Part shown: positions 1 to 8,406 of the stretch, in pieces
Position numbering within the stretch: position 1 is the stretch's first letter
Layout of the letters: each line of letters begins with the position of its first letter
Assembly: GCA_017553505.1 (NCBI GenBank)
Contig: JAFZLD010000016.1
Span: 1-64,000 of the forward strand
DNA length: 64,000 bases
Reading direction: 5' to 3'
From: Lachnospiraceae bacterium
GTDB lineage: Bacteria; Bacillota; Clostridia; Lachnospirales; Lachnospiraceae
The notes under the pieces: model-generated
The model's input: only the letters and a program-made list of their open reading frames with translations
What the model was told of the DNA's origin: nothing
The model's database searches: none
Translations under genes and position numbers: made by a program

Positions 1-657
1 GAGGGGGAAAAGAATCTTTTCAAGCTTTGAAACAGGTCTTAACTGTGCCATCTTAATAGCACGTTCCTTCTTGGTGGTAAGAAGTTTCATAATAGGGGGC
101 TGAATAATGGGTACCAGTGACATGTAGGAGTAAGCTGCTACCGCGATAGGTCCCAAAAGGTTGGTCTGTCCGAGTTTACCTGCAAGGAAAATGGAGGTAG
201 GACCGTCAGCACCGCCGATGATTGAAATGGCAGCTGCAGCCTTGTCATTGAAGCCAAGTGCAATAGCGCCGAAATATGCTGCGAAAATACCGAACTGAGC
301 TGCTGCACCGAGCAGGAAGCTCTTAGGGTTGGCAATAAGGGGTCCGAAGTCTGTCATGGCGCCTACGCCCATGAAGATAAGGGACGGTAAAATTGCCCAT
401 TCGTCCAGTACATAGAAGTAATATAATAATCCGCCTGCAGAACCGTCCGCTCCGGGAGGTGCGATAATGTCGGGATAAATGTTAACAAGTAACATACCGA
501 ACGCTATCGGCAACAAAAGAAGCGGCTCAAATTCCTTAGCGATTGCAAGATAAAGGAAAAAGCATGCAACCGCAATCATGAGATAGTTGCCCCAGGTCAG
601 GTTAAAAAATGCTGTCTGATGTACCAGGTTGTCTAAAGTGTCAACTATGTAAGACAT
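1..657 (-). CDS. Sodium-translocating decarboxylase beta subunit (OadB/MmdB/GcdB type), 3' end cut by window
   Basis: This is the membrane beta subunit of a biotin-dependent sodium-pumping decarboxylase. In this family it decarboxylates the carboxybiotin of the carrier protein and exports sodium. The 219 codons present begin at ATG 657 behind a strong AGGAGG site at 662-668 and run off the window start, so the C-terminal part is missing. The translation is strongly hydrophobic and contains the family stretch [13 protein letters not shown], which forms part of the ion and carboxybiotin site, plus loops such as GAMTDFGPL. It is the fourth gene of a cluster that also encodes the carboxyltransferase, gamma subunit and biotin carrier, 37 bases after the carrier gene. 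Beta subunits of oxaloacetate, methylmalonyl-CoA and glutaconyl-CoA pumps are too alike to give the substrate; the neighbouring carboxyltransferase points to an acyl-CoA. Confidence 0.93.
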   Translation of the reverse strand, partial: MSYIVDTLDNLVHQTAFFNLTWGNYLMIAVACFFLYLAIAKEFEPLLLLPIAFGMLLVNIYPDIIAPPGADGSAGGLLYYFYVLDEWAILPSLIFMGVGAMTDFGPLIANPKSFLLGAAAQFGIFAAYFGAIALGFNDKAAAAISIIGGADGPTSIFLAGKLGQTNLLGPIAVAAYSYMSLVPIIQPPIMKLLTTKKERAIKMAQLRPVSKLEKILFPL

Positions 658-694
658 AATATTTCCTCCTGGATATAATCAATTTTGCTTTAAA

Positions 695-1063
695 TTACTT
701 TAAAGTAGCTAAGCATGCACCTGCTTCAACCATGTCACCGACATTAACGTCGATGCTTGCAACTGTTCCGTCTGCGGGAGCAACTACGGGAATTTCCATC
801 TTCATAGCTTCAAGAATTACAACAGCGTCGCCCTTCTTAACCTGAGCGCCAACCTGCTTTTCAATCTTGAAAATCTTACCTGCTGCACCGGCTTCAACCT
901 TGATGGAGCCTGCGCCTGCTGCGGGTGCTGCAGCCTTGGGAGCTGCGGGAGCAGCCTTAGGTGCTGCCTTGGGAGCTGCTACAGGTGCTGCACCTGTGCT
1001 TGCGCCTTCTTCTACTGTAACTTCATATACGTTTCCGTTAACGGTAATTGTATAGTTCTTCAT
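695..1063 (-). CDS. Biotin carboxyl carrier protein of the decarboxylase
   Basis: A 122-residue biotinyl carrier that shuttles the carboxyl group from the carboxyltransferase to the beta subunit. The N-terminal 20 residues form a short family motif, residues 21-52 are an almost pure Ala/Pro/Lys linker, and residues 53-122 are the biotinyl domain. The biotin site is EAMKM at 85-89, with Lys88 as the expected biotinylated residue, followed by the usual IPVVAPADG turn. The Ala/Pro linker is typical of carriers that must swing between soluble and membrane partners. The gene starts 2 bases after the gamma subunit gene, so the two are probably translationally coupled. The family assignment is secure; which acyl-CoA is used is not visible here. 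Confidence 0.95.
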   Translation of the reverse strand: MKNYTITVNGNVYEVTVEEGASTGAAPVAAPKAAPKAAPAAPKAAAPAAGAGSIKVEAGAAGKIFKIEKQVGAQVKKGDAVVILEAMKMEIPVVAPADGTVASIDVNVGDMVEAGACLATLK

Positions 1064-1065
1064 TA

Positions 1066-1857
1066 TTAAATCCTCCTGTTTGCTTTCTTAATGCTTCTTA
1101 CTACGAAGCCGTCTGCGGAGCCTGCGCCCGAACCTTCGTAAGCGCGAATGGCTGCCATAATTACAGCTACAAGTTCGGTATCGTCTGTAAGGTCTTCCTC
1201 AACTGCGGGAGCTACGGGCGCTACCTGTTTAACTTCTTCTTTCTTTACTGCGGGCTTCTTCTTAAACAAACCGAAGGAAGCAATAATCAAAGAAATAAGT
1301 ATAAGTACTATAAATACTGAACCCATACCGAGAAGAGTGTTAAGACCTGCATCGCCCATGTGGGAGCCTGCCTCTTCCATCTTCTGAGAAAAGGTTGTAA
1401 AAGCTGTTGCGTTACCTTCCATGAACTTGGTGAAGATATCGTTCGTAAATGTGAACTCAATCTGACCGTCGCATTCATTACCCTTTACAGGCATGGTAAC
1501 AACGATTTCTTTGCCTTCAATGGCGGACGTAACATCGCCTGTCTCAACGATTCCACCCATATCGGATTCCATCTGTCTATAAGTGGTAATCATTCCTTCG
1601 AGTGCACCGAATTTGGCATCGTATCCCATTACGGACTTAAAAACAGCTTCTGTCTCATGCTTCTTTAATTCCTTGGTAAGATACTGAACGGTGGAATCTT
1701 CCATATTGGAGACTTCATCGTAAATCTGAACAGCAAGTGCTTCACAATCTTTAAGTCTTCCCTGTTCCAATTCGGTGTATGTTTTCTCGGAGCCGCAAGC
1801 CGTAAGGCTGAGCACACAGGCAATCACGCAAAATAAAGTAACTAATCTTTTCTTCAT
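1066..1857 (-). CDS. Decarboxylase gamma subunit (OadG-like) carrying an N-terminal lipoprotein domain
   Basis: A 263-residue protein in the position of the small gamma subunit, which in this family anchors and organises the alpha and beta subunits. Its C-terminal part fits OadG: one membrane helix at about residues 177-198, a Lys/Pro-rich segment, then DDTELVAVIMAAIRAYEG near 228-245. Unlike a standard gamma subunit of about 80-120 residues, it begins with a lipoprotein signal (SLTAC, Cys21) followed by about 150 polar residues predicted to lie outside the membrane, rich in charged residues and resembling small surface lipoprotein domains. The chain would thus be lipid-anchored outside, cross the membrane once and end inside. 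It lies 15 bases after the carboxyltransferase gene. The function of the extra domain is unknown. Confidence 0.85.
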   Translation of the reverse strand: MKKRLVTLFCVIACVLSLTACGSEKTYTELEQGRLKDCEALAVQIYDEVSNMEDSTVQYLTKELKKHETEAVFKSVMGYDAKFGALEGMITTYRQMESDMGGIVETGDVTSAIEGKEIVVTMPVKGNECDGQIEFTFTNDIFTKFMEGNATAFTTFSQKMEEAGSHMGDAGLNTLLGMGSVFIVLILISLIIASFGLFKKKPAVKKEEVKQVAPVAPAVEEDLTDDTELVAVIMAAIRAYEGSGAGSADGFVVRSIKKANRRI

Positions 1858-1872
1858 GCGTTCACCTTTCTA

Positions 1873-3300
1873 TTAAACCGTGCCGTGCTTCTTGGCGGGA
1901 CGGTCTTCCATTTTTGTATAAAGCATCTCGAAAGCACCGATAACATACTTACGTGTGTCGGCGGGCTCTACGATCTGGTCCACATATCCTCTCTTGGCTG
2001 CGGAAACTACGTTGTTCTGAAGTGCAGCGTATTCCTTGGCCTTTTCGTCGATAACAGCGGCATCAGCGCCGTCATACATAATCTTAGCGGCAATCTTGGC
2101 ATCCATGGTACCAACTTCAGCGTTAGGCCATGCAATTGTAAGATCGCAGCCGATAGCCTTAGAGTTCATAACGGTGTAAGCGCTTCCGTAAGCCTTGCCT
2201 ACGATAACGTTAACCTTCGGAACTGTAGCATTGGCAAAAGCATAAGTAAGTCTTGCAGCTGCCTTAGCCATCTTCTTCTCAGCTTCAACGGTAGCCTTGA
2301 ATCCGGTTACGTTGGTGATTGAAAGAACGGGGATTGAGAAAGCATCGCAGAAGTTAACGAAATCTGCAGCCTTGTTACATCCGCAAGGGCATAATACGCC
2401 GTCAAATTTCTTAGCTACCTTGCCGTCTTCTCCGTAAAGCTCGGTTCTGTTGGCAACAACACCTACTGTAGCGCCGTTAAGACGGATAAATCCGGTAACA
2501 ACAGACTGTGCAAAAGAAGCCTTAACTTCAACAAAGTTGTTGTCATCTGCAATCTGGGAAGCAAGAATTGCGGTGTCGCCTGCGCAACCTGCAAGACCTT
2601 CGCATACTCTGTTAAGGTTGTCTGTTACGTCAGCAACTTCTGCTTCTGTCTCGTTGTTCTTGGGAAGCATGGAAACAAGCTCTCTGATCTGAGCAAGAAT
2701 GAAGTCTTCCTCGCCGATTCCGTCGCATTCACCTGCCTCAGCAACATACTTAGCAGCTGCTGTGTCACACTTAGCGGTGTAGTTACCGTCAAGAGCGTTG
2801 GGTGCGCTTACGAAAAGCTTAGCGTTCTTCTCTTCCATGTAAGTGAAATCAGCCATTGCATTGGCAATTGCAAGACCGCCGCCGCAGTTTCCGAAGATTG
2901 CGGAAATCTGAGGAATTACGCCTGAAGCAAGTGCCTGCTTGGCATAGATAGATGCCATAGCGTCAAGTGCATCGGTAGACTCCTGTAAACGAAGTCCGGC
3001 TGAATCGTATAAGCCGATGATGGGTGCGCCCATCTTAAGAGCCAAGTCATAAAGATAAGCGATTTTCTTCGCATGCATTTCGCCTACGGTTCCGTTTAAT
3101 ACGGAAGCATCCTGGCTGTAAACGTATACGAGATTGCCGTCTACACAACCGTAACCGGTGATAACACCGTCGGAAGGGGTCTCGGCCTGTTTCAAATCAA
3201 AATCGGTACTTCTTGCAGTTACAAGTGCGCCAATTTCAACGAAACTGTTTTCATCCAGGAGAGAAAGGATTCTCTGACCTGCTTTTGAAGTAGTACTCAT
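1873..3300 (-). CDS. Acyl-CoA carboxyltransferase / decarboxylase alpha subunit (MmdA/PccB-like)
   Basis: A 475-residue carboxyltransferase of the crotonase-fold, two-domain type, which moves the carboxyl group from an acyl-CoA onto carrier biotin. Recognisable features are the CoA and biotin pockets with GLYDSAGLRLQES at about 95-108, FGNCGGGLAIANAM near 136-149, and the C-terminal half with VLSITNVTGF and KAYGSAYTVM. It is slightly shorter than typical methylmalonyl-CoA decarboxylase alpha chains of about 510 residues. The start follows a GGAGG site 9 bases upstream. It opens the four-gene sodium pump operon, behind a candidate promoter at 3354-3382. Substrate may be methylmalonyl-CoA, glutaconyl-CoA or another short acyl-CoA; the sequence alone does not decide. 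Confidence 0.88.
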   Translation of the reverse strand: MSTTSKAGQRILSLLDENSFVEIGALVTARSTDFDLKQAETPSDGVITGYGCVDGNLVYVYSQDASVLNGTVGEMHAKKIAYLYDLALKMGAPIIGLYDSAGLRLQESTDALDAMASIYAKQALASGVIPQISAIFGNCGGGLAIANAMADFTYMEEKNAKLFVSAPNALDGNYTAKCDTAAAKYVAEAGECDGIGEEDFILAQIRELVSMLPKNNETEAEVADVTDNLNRVCEGLAGCAGDTAILASQIADDNNFVEVKASFAQSVVTGFIRLNGATVGVVANRTELYGEDGKVAKKFDGVLCPCGCNKAADFVNFCDAFSIPVLSITNVTGFKATVEAEKKMAKAAARLTYAFANATVPKVNVIVGKAYGSAYTVMNSKAIGCDLTIAWPNAEVGTMDAKIAAKIMYDGADAAVIDEKAKEYAALQNNVVSAAKRGYVDQIVEPADTRKYVIGAFEMLYTKMEDRPAKKHGTV

Positions 3301-3353
3301 ATGGTTTGACCTCCATTATATTATAAATATCATTTTAAGCACATTCGTAGTGA

Positions 3354-3382
3354 AGTATATCACATCACAGCTCTAAAAGCAA
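3354..3382 (-). promoter_or_regulatory. Candidate promoter of the sodium-pump decarboxylase operon
   Basis: Reading the minus strand, TTGCTT (3377-3382) is followed by 17 bases and TATACT (3354-3359). TG one base before the hexamer makes an extended -10. The carboxyltransferase start lies about 47 bases downstream of the predicted start of transcription. The -35 match is weak. Confidence 0.5.
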
Positions 3383-3450
3383 AGAAAATTTAAGCCGATT
3401 TTCCTTGATAATTGCTACATTTTTCGCACTTTTGATTCTACTTATTCAAG

Positions 3451-3484
3451 GCAAAAGAAAAAGAAGCCTTTGCGGGGCTTCTTT
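3451..3484 (-). terminator. Intrinsic terminator after scpB
   Basis: A perfect 9-bp stem, arms 3460-3468 and 3476-3484 with a 7-base loop, is followed on the minus strand by a T-rich tract. It lies 9 bases beyond the scpB stop codon and separates the segregation genes from the decarboxylase operon. Confidence 0.85.
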
Positions 3485-3492
3485 GACCATAA

Positions 3493-4062
3493 TTACAATT
3501 TTAAACTAAGCTGAATCTCCTGCTCGGCTTCCTGCTTAAACTCTTCTATCTGAAGGGTATCAATCTCGGGAAGGTCCTTAAGACTCTTAACTCCGAAGCT
3601 TCTTAAAAACTCTTCGGTGGTACCGAATAATAACGGACGACCGGGTGCATCCTTACGACCGAGCTCACAGATAAGTCCGTATTCCAAAAGCTTGTTAACC
3701 GCGAAATCACTGCTTACGCCTCTGATACTCTCTATCTCGAGTCTCGTAACAGGCTGCTTGTAAGCGATAATACTTAATGTTTCAAGAACCGACTCAGACA
3801 ACTGCATGCGTCGAGGGGTCTTGGCTATCTTAACAAGTGCGTCGTACATTCCGGGCTTGGTGGCAAGCTGGTATGAGTCCTCGAGCTCCAAAAGTTCGAT
3901 TCCCGACTCGTCGCTCTCGTACTTCTTCTTAAGCTTATCAAGAAGTCCCTTTGTAACGTCTTTATCTTCTTCAATAACCTCTGCAAGCTTGGTCAGCTCC
4001 ACGGACTCGCCCATGGCAAAAAGTATGGCTTCAAGCGTTGCAATTTTATTAGCTGTATCCAA
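3493..4062 (-). CDS. scpB: Segregation and condensation protein B
   Basis: A 189-residue ScpB, the winged-helix kleisin partner of the SMC condensin complex that compacts and segregates the chromosome in Bacillota. Two winged-helix halves can be seen, with the conserved stretches ETLSIIAYKQPVTRLEIE near 92-110, IRGVSSDFAVNKLLE, and GRKDAPGRPLLFGTTEEFL near 136-154. The start is TTG at 4060-4062, 6 bases behind AGGAG; no better upstream ATG exists. It follows scpA with a 14-base gap, the usual ScpA-ScpB arrangement, and is followed by a strong terminator, so it ends the transcription unit. Confidence 0.96.
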   Translation of the reverse strand: MDTANKIATLEAILFAMGESVELTKLAEVIEEDKDVTKGLLDKLKKKYESDESGIELLELEDSYQLATKPGMYDALVKIAKTPRRMQLSESVLETLSIIAYKQPVTRLEIESIRGVSSDFAVNKLLEYGLICELGRKDAPGRPLLFGTTEEFLRSFGVKSLKDLPEIDTLQIEEFKQEAEQEIQLSLKL

Positions 4063-4076
4063 AATAATCTCCTAAA

Positions 4077-4826
4077 TCAAGCGGCCTTGACTGCCGTAAT
4101 ATAAATATCGTCGAAAAGATTCTCCTGAAGAATTGTGATGATTCCGGTCTTCATAAGCTCAAGAATTATCAGGAACGTTACGATAATCTCTGCCTTCGAC
4201 TTCTGCTTCTCAAGTAAGTCCTTAAAAGAAAACTTCTTGTGAGTCGCAACATACTCTTCAATATAAAGAGCCTTGGCATCCATGTCGATTTCTTCTTTCT
4301 CGATGTTGCCGTAATGGGAACGGATAGGGTCAATCTTGTCTTCCTTGCGCTGCATCATGAAGTTGAATATCTCATGGAGCTTGTTAAGATTCATCTCGCC
4401 GATAAGCTGTTCGTAATCGATGGGCTCACGGAAGTTCTTAACATCATCGGGAAGAGTCTCCTTCTTGCAAAGAGAAAAACCGTTCTCAAGTTGCATGTCC
4501 TTAAGCTCGAAAGACATGTACTTGTACATCTTGTACTCAAGGAGTTTCTCCACAAGTTCTGCTCTGGGATCCTGCTCCTCGCCTTCTTCATTGACTTCCT
4601 TGGGAAGAAGCATCTTGCATTTGATGTCCACAAGCGTCGCAGCCATTACAAGAAACTCACTCATGACGTTCATGTCCTCAGCCTGCATGGCGCGGATGTA
4701 TTCAAGATACTGATTGGTAATCTCCACAATCGGTATATCGTAAATATCAACTTTATTCTTTTCAATCAGGTGCAAAAGAAGGTCAAGCGGGCCTTCAAAA
4801 ACCTGGAGTTTAACGGGTATTGCCAT
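4077..4826 (-). CDS. scpA: Segregation and condensation protein A
   Basis: A 249-residue ScpA kleisin, which bridges SMC heads and binds ScpB. The N-terminal family signature is intact: VFEGPLDLLLHLIEKNKVDIYDIPI at about 9-33, followed by TNQYLEYI and a helix with the LVMAATLVDIKCKMLLP motif near 59-76. The C-terminal winged helix includes EIIVTFLIILELMKTGI. The length is normal for the family. The ATG at 4826 follows GAGGG by 9 bases. It stands between a metallophosphoesterase gene 54 bases upstream and scpB, and probably shares their transcript. Confidence 0.97.
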   Translation of the reverse strand: MAIPVKLQVFEGPLDLLLHLIEKNKVDIYDIPIVEITNQYLEYIRAMQAEDMNVMSEFLVMAATLVDIKCKMLLPKEVNEEGEEQDPRAELVEKLLEYKMYKYMSFELKDMQLENGFSLCKKETLPDDVKNFREPIDYEQLIGEMNLNKLHEIFNFMMQRKEDKIDPIRSHYGNIEKEEIDMDAKALYIEEYVATHKKFSFKDLLEKQKSKAEIIVTFLIILELMKTGIITILQENLFDDIYITAVKAA

Positions 4827-4880
4827 TATCTTGTGCCCTCGTATAAATTCGTCACTAGATATTGTATCTTAATTCTTTAA

Positions 4881-5732
4881 TCATTTCAATGTTTTTTTGA
4901 GATGAATAACGATTAATTCTCCCGGGTTTAAGAATCTGAAAGGAATCGTATGACTTCCGATACCGCGACCCAGTATCATCTTCGAGCCGTATTCCTCAAA
5001 CAATCCGCCGTCATAATGCGGGAAAAGTTTAAACCTCGGAGAAATCACACCGCCCACAAAAGGAAGCGTGGCGATGCCCCCGTGATTGTGTCCCGAAAGC
5101 ACCAGGTCCGGCTTCCACTCCGCATACCCCTTAAAGTACTCGGGGTTGTGTGCCAAAAGAAGACTGAACCTCTCTCCGTCGGGCTCACCCAGAAATCTCT
5201 TTACGTCTTCGCTCTTAAAATTGAGTTTTTGCTTTCTTTCATAATAAATACGCGGAATGGACAAAGCATATAAATCTATGTCATCAAGCACGACCTTTTC
5301 ATTGTCAAGAATCTTAATCGGTATAGCATCGAGCTTCTTAACATACCTCTCGTACATATCCCCGAATCGATCGGTAAAAAGCTTAATCTTCTGCTCGTGG
5401 TTGCCCTCGCTGTAATACACAGGCTTTCTGCGGCATAACTCAGCCACTAAGTCAACCGGCGTATCGATTTCTTTGCCGGGCTTAGAAGTAACCATGTCAC
5501 CGCCTAAAAGTATCGCTTCCGCAGAGATGCCGTCAACTGCCTTAAGAAGCTTACAGTTGTTCTTACCGTATGATTTGCAATGAAGATCGCTTATATAAAT
5601 ATAGTCGTGGTCACGCTCAAGTTTGTCGCTCGTGACAGTATATTCGCGCACAACAAAACGGTTGGAGTCAACGATTACAACTCCAACCGCAATAATCACA
5701 CAAATCGCAATAATCCAAAGAAAAATCTCCAA
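4881..5732 (-). CDS. Membrane-anchored calcineurin-like metallophosphoesterase
   Basis: A 283-residue binuclear metallophosphoesterase with one N-terminal membrane helix (about 3-22), so the catalytic domain is probably tethered at the membrane. The metal-binding motifs are in order: ISDLH (Asp49, His51), LGGD (Asp79), EGNHE (Asn111, His112) and SGHNHGG near the C-terminus. This is the YkuE/YaeI-like class, some members of which act on UDP-sugar lipids, but the substrate here cannot be read from sequence. The start is TTG at 5730-5732, placed 7 bases behind GGGAG. It follows the CmpB-like membrane protein gene by 17 bases and precedes scpA. Confidence 0.88.
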   Translation of the reverse strand: MEIFLWIIAICVIIAVGVVIVDSNRFVVREYTVTSDKLERDHDYIYISDLHCKSYGKNNCKLLKAVDGISAEAILLGGDMVTSKPGKEIDTPVDLVAELCRRKPVYYSEGNHEQKIKLFTDRFGDMYERYVKKLDAIPIKILDNEKVVLDDIDLYALSIPRIYYERKQKLNFKSEDVKRFLGEPDGERFSLLLAHNPEYFKGYAEWKPDLVLSGHNHGGIATLPFVGGVISPRFKLFPHYDGGLFEEYGSKMILGRGIGSHTIPFRFLNPGELIVIHLKKTLK

Positions 5733-5749
5733 AAGGTCTCTCCCTACAA

Positions 5750-6319
5750 TTATGCGGTCTTTTCTCCGCCGTATTTACCCTTGGCCATTGAAATGCCTCT
5801 GAATATATAGTCCACAAGCGCAATGCCAAGAATGACTTCCATAACAATTATAACCTTGGAAGGCTCAAACTTCTCAACGGTCTTAAACATGAACTTGTTA
5901 AGGAACATTACAACGCCGATAGCGTAGAATCCCCACGCAAGGGTACTCTCAAGGCAGATGATGCCCTGGAAGTTGAAAGGCTTATCATCATAGGTCCAGA
6001 ACATGGAACCAAGATACTTAAGCATAAGCTTGCCTACCATATACTCAAAAATCGTAGCAATAACAGCTCCGATTACATATACCAAAAAGAAACTGTGTGA
6101 AAAAGGCTCAAGAAAAATCGAACCAAGTGTAGCACCCACTCCGTAAATTGGGCAGAAAGGTCCCTTTGCTATGCCTCTGTTTGTAAGCTTGTGGTTACAA
6201 AAAGACATATAAATCGACTCGGCACACCATCCGAGGATGCTGTACACAACAAAAGAAACGCCTATATGATAAAGGTCCTTACCTAAGAAAGGAAGGCTCC
6301 AAAAGAATCCGTAATCCAT
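5750..6319 (-). CDS. CmpB-like putative ABC transporter permease (PF06541-type membrane protein)
   Basis: A 189-residue integral membrane protein with about five hydrophobic helices. The signature ILGWCAESIYMSF followed by RGIAKGPFCPIYGVGA marks the family annotated as putative ABC-transporter type IV permease; its transport role is unproven. I start it at ATG 6317-6319 because GAGGGAG lies 9 bases upstream. A longer reading from 6343 would begin right next to the rpsU terminator hairpin and has no ribosome site. It probably depends on read-through from rpsU or on a weak promoter I cannot see. It leads into the metallophosphoesterase and scpAB. Confidence 0.8.
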   Translation of the reverse strand: MDYGFFWSLPFLGKDLYHIGVSFVVYSILGWCAESIYMSFCNHKLTNRGIAKGPFCPIYGVGATLGSIFLEPFSHSFFLVYVIGAVIATIFEYMVGKLMLKYLGSMFWTYDDKPFNFQGIICLESTLAWGFYAIGVVMFLNKFMFKTVEKFEPSKVIIVMEVILGIALVDYIFRGISMAKGKYGGEKTA

Positions 6320-6354
6320 GATAAATACTCCCTCAACCTTCACCTACAAAGTAA

Positions 6355-6383
6355 CAAGTCCCTGACAAAATGTCAAGGACTTG
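6355..6383 (-). terminator. Hairpin after rpsU, possible attenuating terminator
   Basis: Arms 6355-6367 and 6371-6383 form a 13-bp stem with a 3-base loop. Only the minus-strand RNA gives a full stem, because its single imperfect position is a G-U pair there. The downstream T tract is poor, so termination is likely partial, allowing read-through into the following genes. Confidence 0.5.
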
Positions 6384-6395
6384 CGAATTTGTGAA

Positions 6396-6572
6396 TTAAT
6401 TATATTTGCGCTTTCTGGCTGCCTCAGACTTTTTCTTACGCTTAACGCTGGGCTTTTCGTAATGCTCACGCTTACGAATTTCCTGCTGGATGCCGGCCTT
6501 TGCGCAGCTTCTCTTGAAGCGACGTAATGCGCTGTCTAATGATTCGCCTTCTTTAACGATAACGTTTGACAT
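6396..6572 (-). CDS. rpsU: 30S ribosomal protein S21
   Basis: A 58-residue, very basic protein matching bS21: start [20 protein letters not shown], then the conserved [23 protein letters not shown] and a Lys/Arg tail. It belongs to the small ribosomal subunit near the anti-Shine-Dalgarno end of 16S rRNA. Length and motif order are those of the family. The ATG at 6572 has a GGGAGGG site about 8 bases upstream. It has its own strong promoter (6644-6672) and a hairpin downstream. The roughly 65-base leader can fold a small stem (CAGTC/GACTG) just before the ribosome site, which might serve autoregulation; that is a guess. Confidence 0.97.
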   Translation of the reverse strand: MSNVIVKEGESLDSALRRFKRSCAKAGIQQEIRKREHYEKPSVKRKKKSEAARKRKYN

Positions 6573-6643
6573 TTCTGTTTCCCTCCCTTCAGTCCCTTCA
6601 TGTACTTGACTGACAGGTTATTTCGTGCATACACACATTTAGA

Positions 6644-6672
6644 GTTATACCAAAAAACTTTCAATTCGTCAA
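6644..6672 (-). promoter_or_regulatory. Promoter of rpsU
   Basis: On the minus strand TTGACG (6667-6672), a 17-base spacer and TATAAC (6644-6649) make a near-consensus housekeeping promoter about 70 bases ahead of the rpsU start, immediately after the ptsI gene. Confidence 0.8.
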
Positions 6673-6715
6673 CAAATTTTTATTTTAAATTTCTTGCGGT
6701 CTAAAAATCCACTGT

Positions 6716-8335
6716 TTATGGCATATTTGAGATGTTCTTTCGTATCTGCAATATGTTCGTTGGATTAACCGACATATAGTCAAGTCCAAGCTCTGCATAT
6801 TTCTTAAGGAAGGACGGGTCCATGGCCATCTCGCCGCAGATTCCCACCTCGATACCATGCGCCTCGGCTCCCTTGACAGCCATTTCAATCATCCTTACAA
6901 TAGCCGGATGATGCGGGTCCATAAAGTCCATAAGACTACCATTCTGCCTGTCCAAAGCCAGTGCATACTGTGTAAGGTCGTTGGTGCCGATGCTAAAGAA
7001 ATCCGATACTTCAGCCAGTTCTTCCGCAATCATTACCGCAGCGGGAGTCTCAATCATTATACCTTGCTTGGGCACAGCGTATTTGACGCGTCTCTTATCA
7101 AGTTCCTGTTTGCACTCTTCCACGATTTCCTGCACCTGCTTCATTTCCGAAACAGAAGTAATCATGGGATACATAATTTTCAAATTACCCACCGCAGCCG
7201 CACGCAAAAGCGCTTTTATCTGAATCTTAAAGAAATCCCTGTGAAGCAGACTCAGTCTGATTCCTCTTAATCCAAGCGCCGGATTGTCCTCTTTGGGAAT
7301 AGTAATATAATCTACTTTCTTGTCACTACCGAGGTCCGCCGTTCTGAACGTTACAGGCTTGCCATCGGCTTTCTTAAGTACATTTACATATATTTTATAC
7401 TGTTCCTGCTCTGACAACGGGTCGGCGTTTCCCATAAAAAGAAACTCTGTCCTGAAAAGCCCAATTCCGTCGGCGTGGTACCTGTTACATTCTTCCACAT
7501 CCGTAATGCTTGAAGCATTGGTCAAAAGAACAACTTTCTTGCCGCTTGATGTAACGGTTTCTTTGTCCATGAATAAGTGTAAGTCTTCGGAATTCTTGCT
7601 CTGTTCGCGAAGCTTCTCTACATATCTTTCATATGAAGGAAGGTCGGGATCTACGATAAATAAGCCCTTCACTCCGTCTACAACGGCTCTGACACCGTTC
7701 TTGGTCTCAAATATGGATTCGTCCTCGATAACGACCATCGGAATATCTGCGGCGCGCGCAAGAATTGCCGCATGTGAATTAAGAGAACCCTTTGTAACTA
7801 CTATTCCCCTCGCGTATTTCTTTTCAAGCGAAATGACTTCCGACGGAGAAAGTTCCTCGGCCAGAACAATGGCGGGTTCACGGAGAGTAAGGCTTTCTCG
7901 CTTGCCCATAAGATTGGCTATGATTCTGTCCGACACGTCTTTAATATCGGCAGCTCGAGCCTGCATCTCAACGCTCGGAGAGTTCTTGAAAAACTCAACA
8001 TATTTGTCGGCGACTTCACTTACGGCGTACTCCGCGCACACCGATTCACCCACAATCATGTCCTTAATCTCGCCCCTGAAATTGTCGTCGGTAAGAAGCA
8101 TTCTGTGTGCATCGAAAATATCTGCTTCCTTGCGACCGATACGACCCTTGGCCATCTTGGCGATTTCGTAGAGCTCCGCATCTGTATGCTCGTATGCTTT
8201 TCTGAGTCTTTCAAGCTCGGCTACTCTATCGGTTATCGTGGTCTTATATGCTTTATATACTACGGCGCGGTCGAAGACCTTAACGGGGCCCATGCCGACT
8301 TTGCCGTGCATTCTTTTGCCTTTGTAGATTTGCAT
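6716..8335 (-). CDS. ptsI: Phosphoenolpyruvate-protein phosphotransferase, PTS enzyme I
   Basis: A 539-residue enzyme I, which takes phosphate from phosphoenolpyruvate and passes it to HPr to start sugar uptake by the PTS. The phosphohistidine loop is KGSLNSHAAILARAADIP, with His188 as the acceptor. The C-terminal PEP-binding barrel carries GLRGIRLSL, MIETPAAVMI, SIGTNDLTQYALA and the catalytic-cysteine motif GICGEMAMDP. It is about 30 residues shorter than common enzyme I chains, mainly at the N-terminal end. AGGAGG lies 7 bases before the ATG. No gene for HPr or a sugar permease is adjacent, so it acts as a scattered PTS component. The upstream gap holds the alaS terminator and a possible -10 (TATACT). 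Confidence 0.95.
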   Translation of the reverse strand: MQIYKGKRMHGKVGMGPVKVFDRAVVYKAYKTTITDRVAELERLRKAYEHTDAELYEIAKMAKGRIGRKEADIFDAHRMLLTDDNFRGEIKDMIVGESVCAEYAVSEVADKYVEFFKNSPSVEMQARAADIKDVSDRIIANLMGKRESLTLREPAIVLAEELSPSEVISLEKKYARGIVVTKGSLNSHAAILARAADIPMVVIEDESIFETKNGVRAVVDGVKGLFIVDPDLPSYERYVEKLREQSKNSEDLHLFMDKETVTSSGKKVVLLTNASSITDVEECNRYHADGIGLFRTEFLFMGNADPLSEQEQYKIYVNVLKKADGKPVTFRTADLGSDKKVDYITIPKEDNPALGLRGIRLSLLHRDFFKIQIKALLRAAAVGNLKIMYPMITSVSEMKQVQEIVEECKQELDKRRVKYAVPKQGIMIETPAAVMIAEELAEVSDFFSIGTNDLTQYALALDRQNGSLMDFMDPHHPAIVRMIEMAVKGAEAHGIEVGICGEMAMDPSFLKKYAELGLDYMSVNPTNILQIRKNISNMP

Positions 8336-8360
8336 AGGAATTCCTCCTACTTACAAGTAT

Positions 8361-8396
8361 AGCACAAAGAAGCCCGAGACATAAGCGCCTCGGGCT
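8361..8396 (-). terminator. Intrinsic terminator after alaS
   Basis: A GC-rich 8-bp stem, arms 8371-8378 and 8389-8396, with a 10-base loop is followed on the minus strand by TTCTTTGTGC. It lies 10 bases after the alaS stop codon. Confidence 0.8.
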
Positions 8397-8406
8397 ATCT
8401 AAATCA

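Noticed and set aside
950..1000. Repetitive Ala/Pro-coding stretch
   Set aside because: It is the swinging linker of the biotin carrier, expected for the family.
7320..8171. Long plus-strand open frame (283 codons) opposite ptsI
   Set aside because: Antisense shadow of a well-supported gene; no ribosome site, no family match, Ser/Leu-rich composition typical of a reversed frame.
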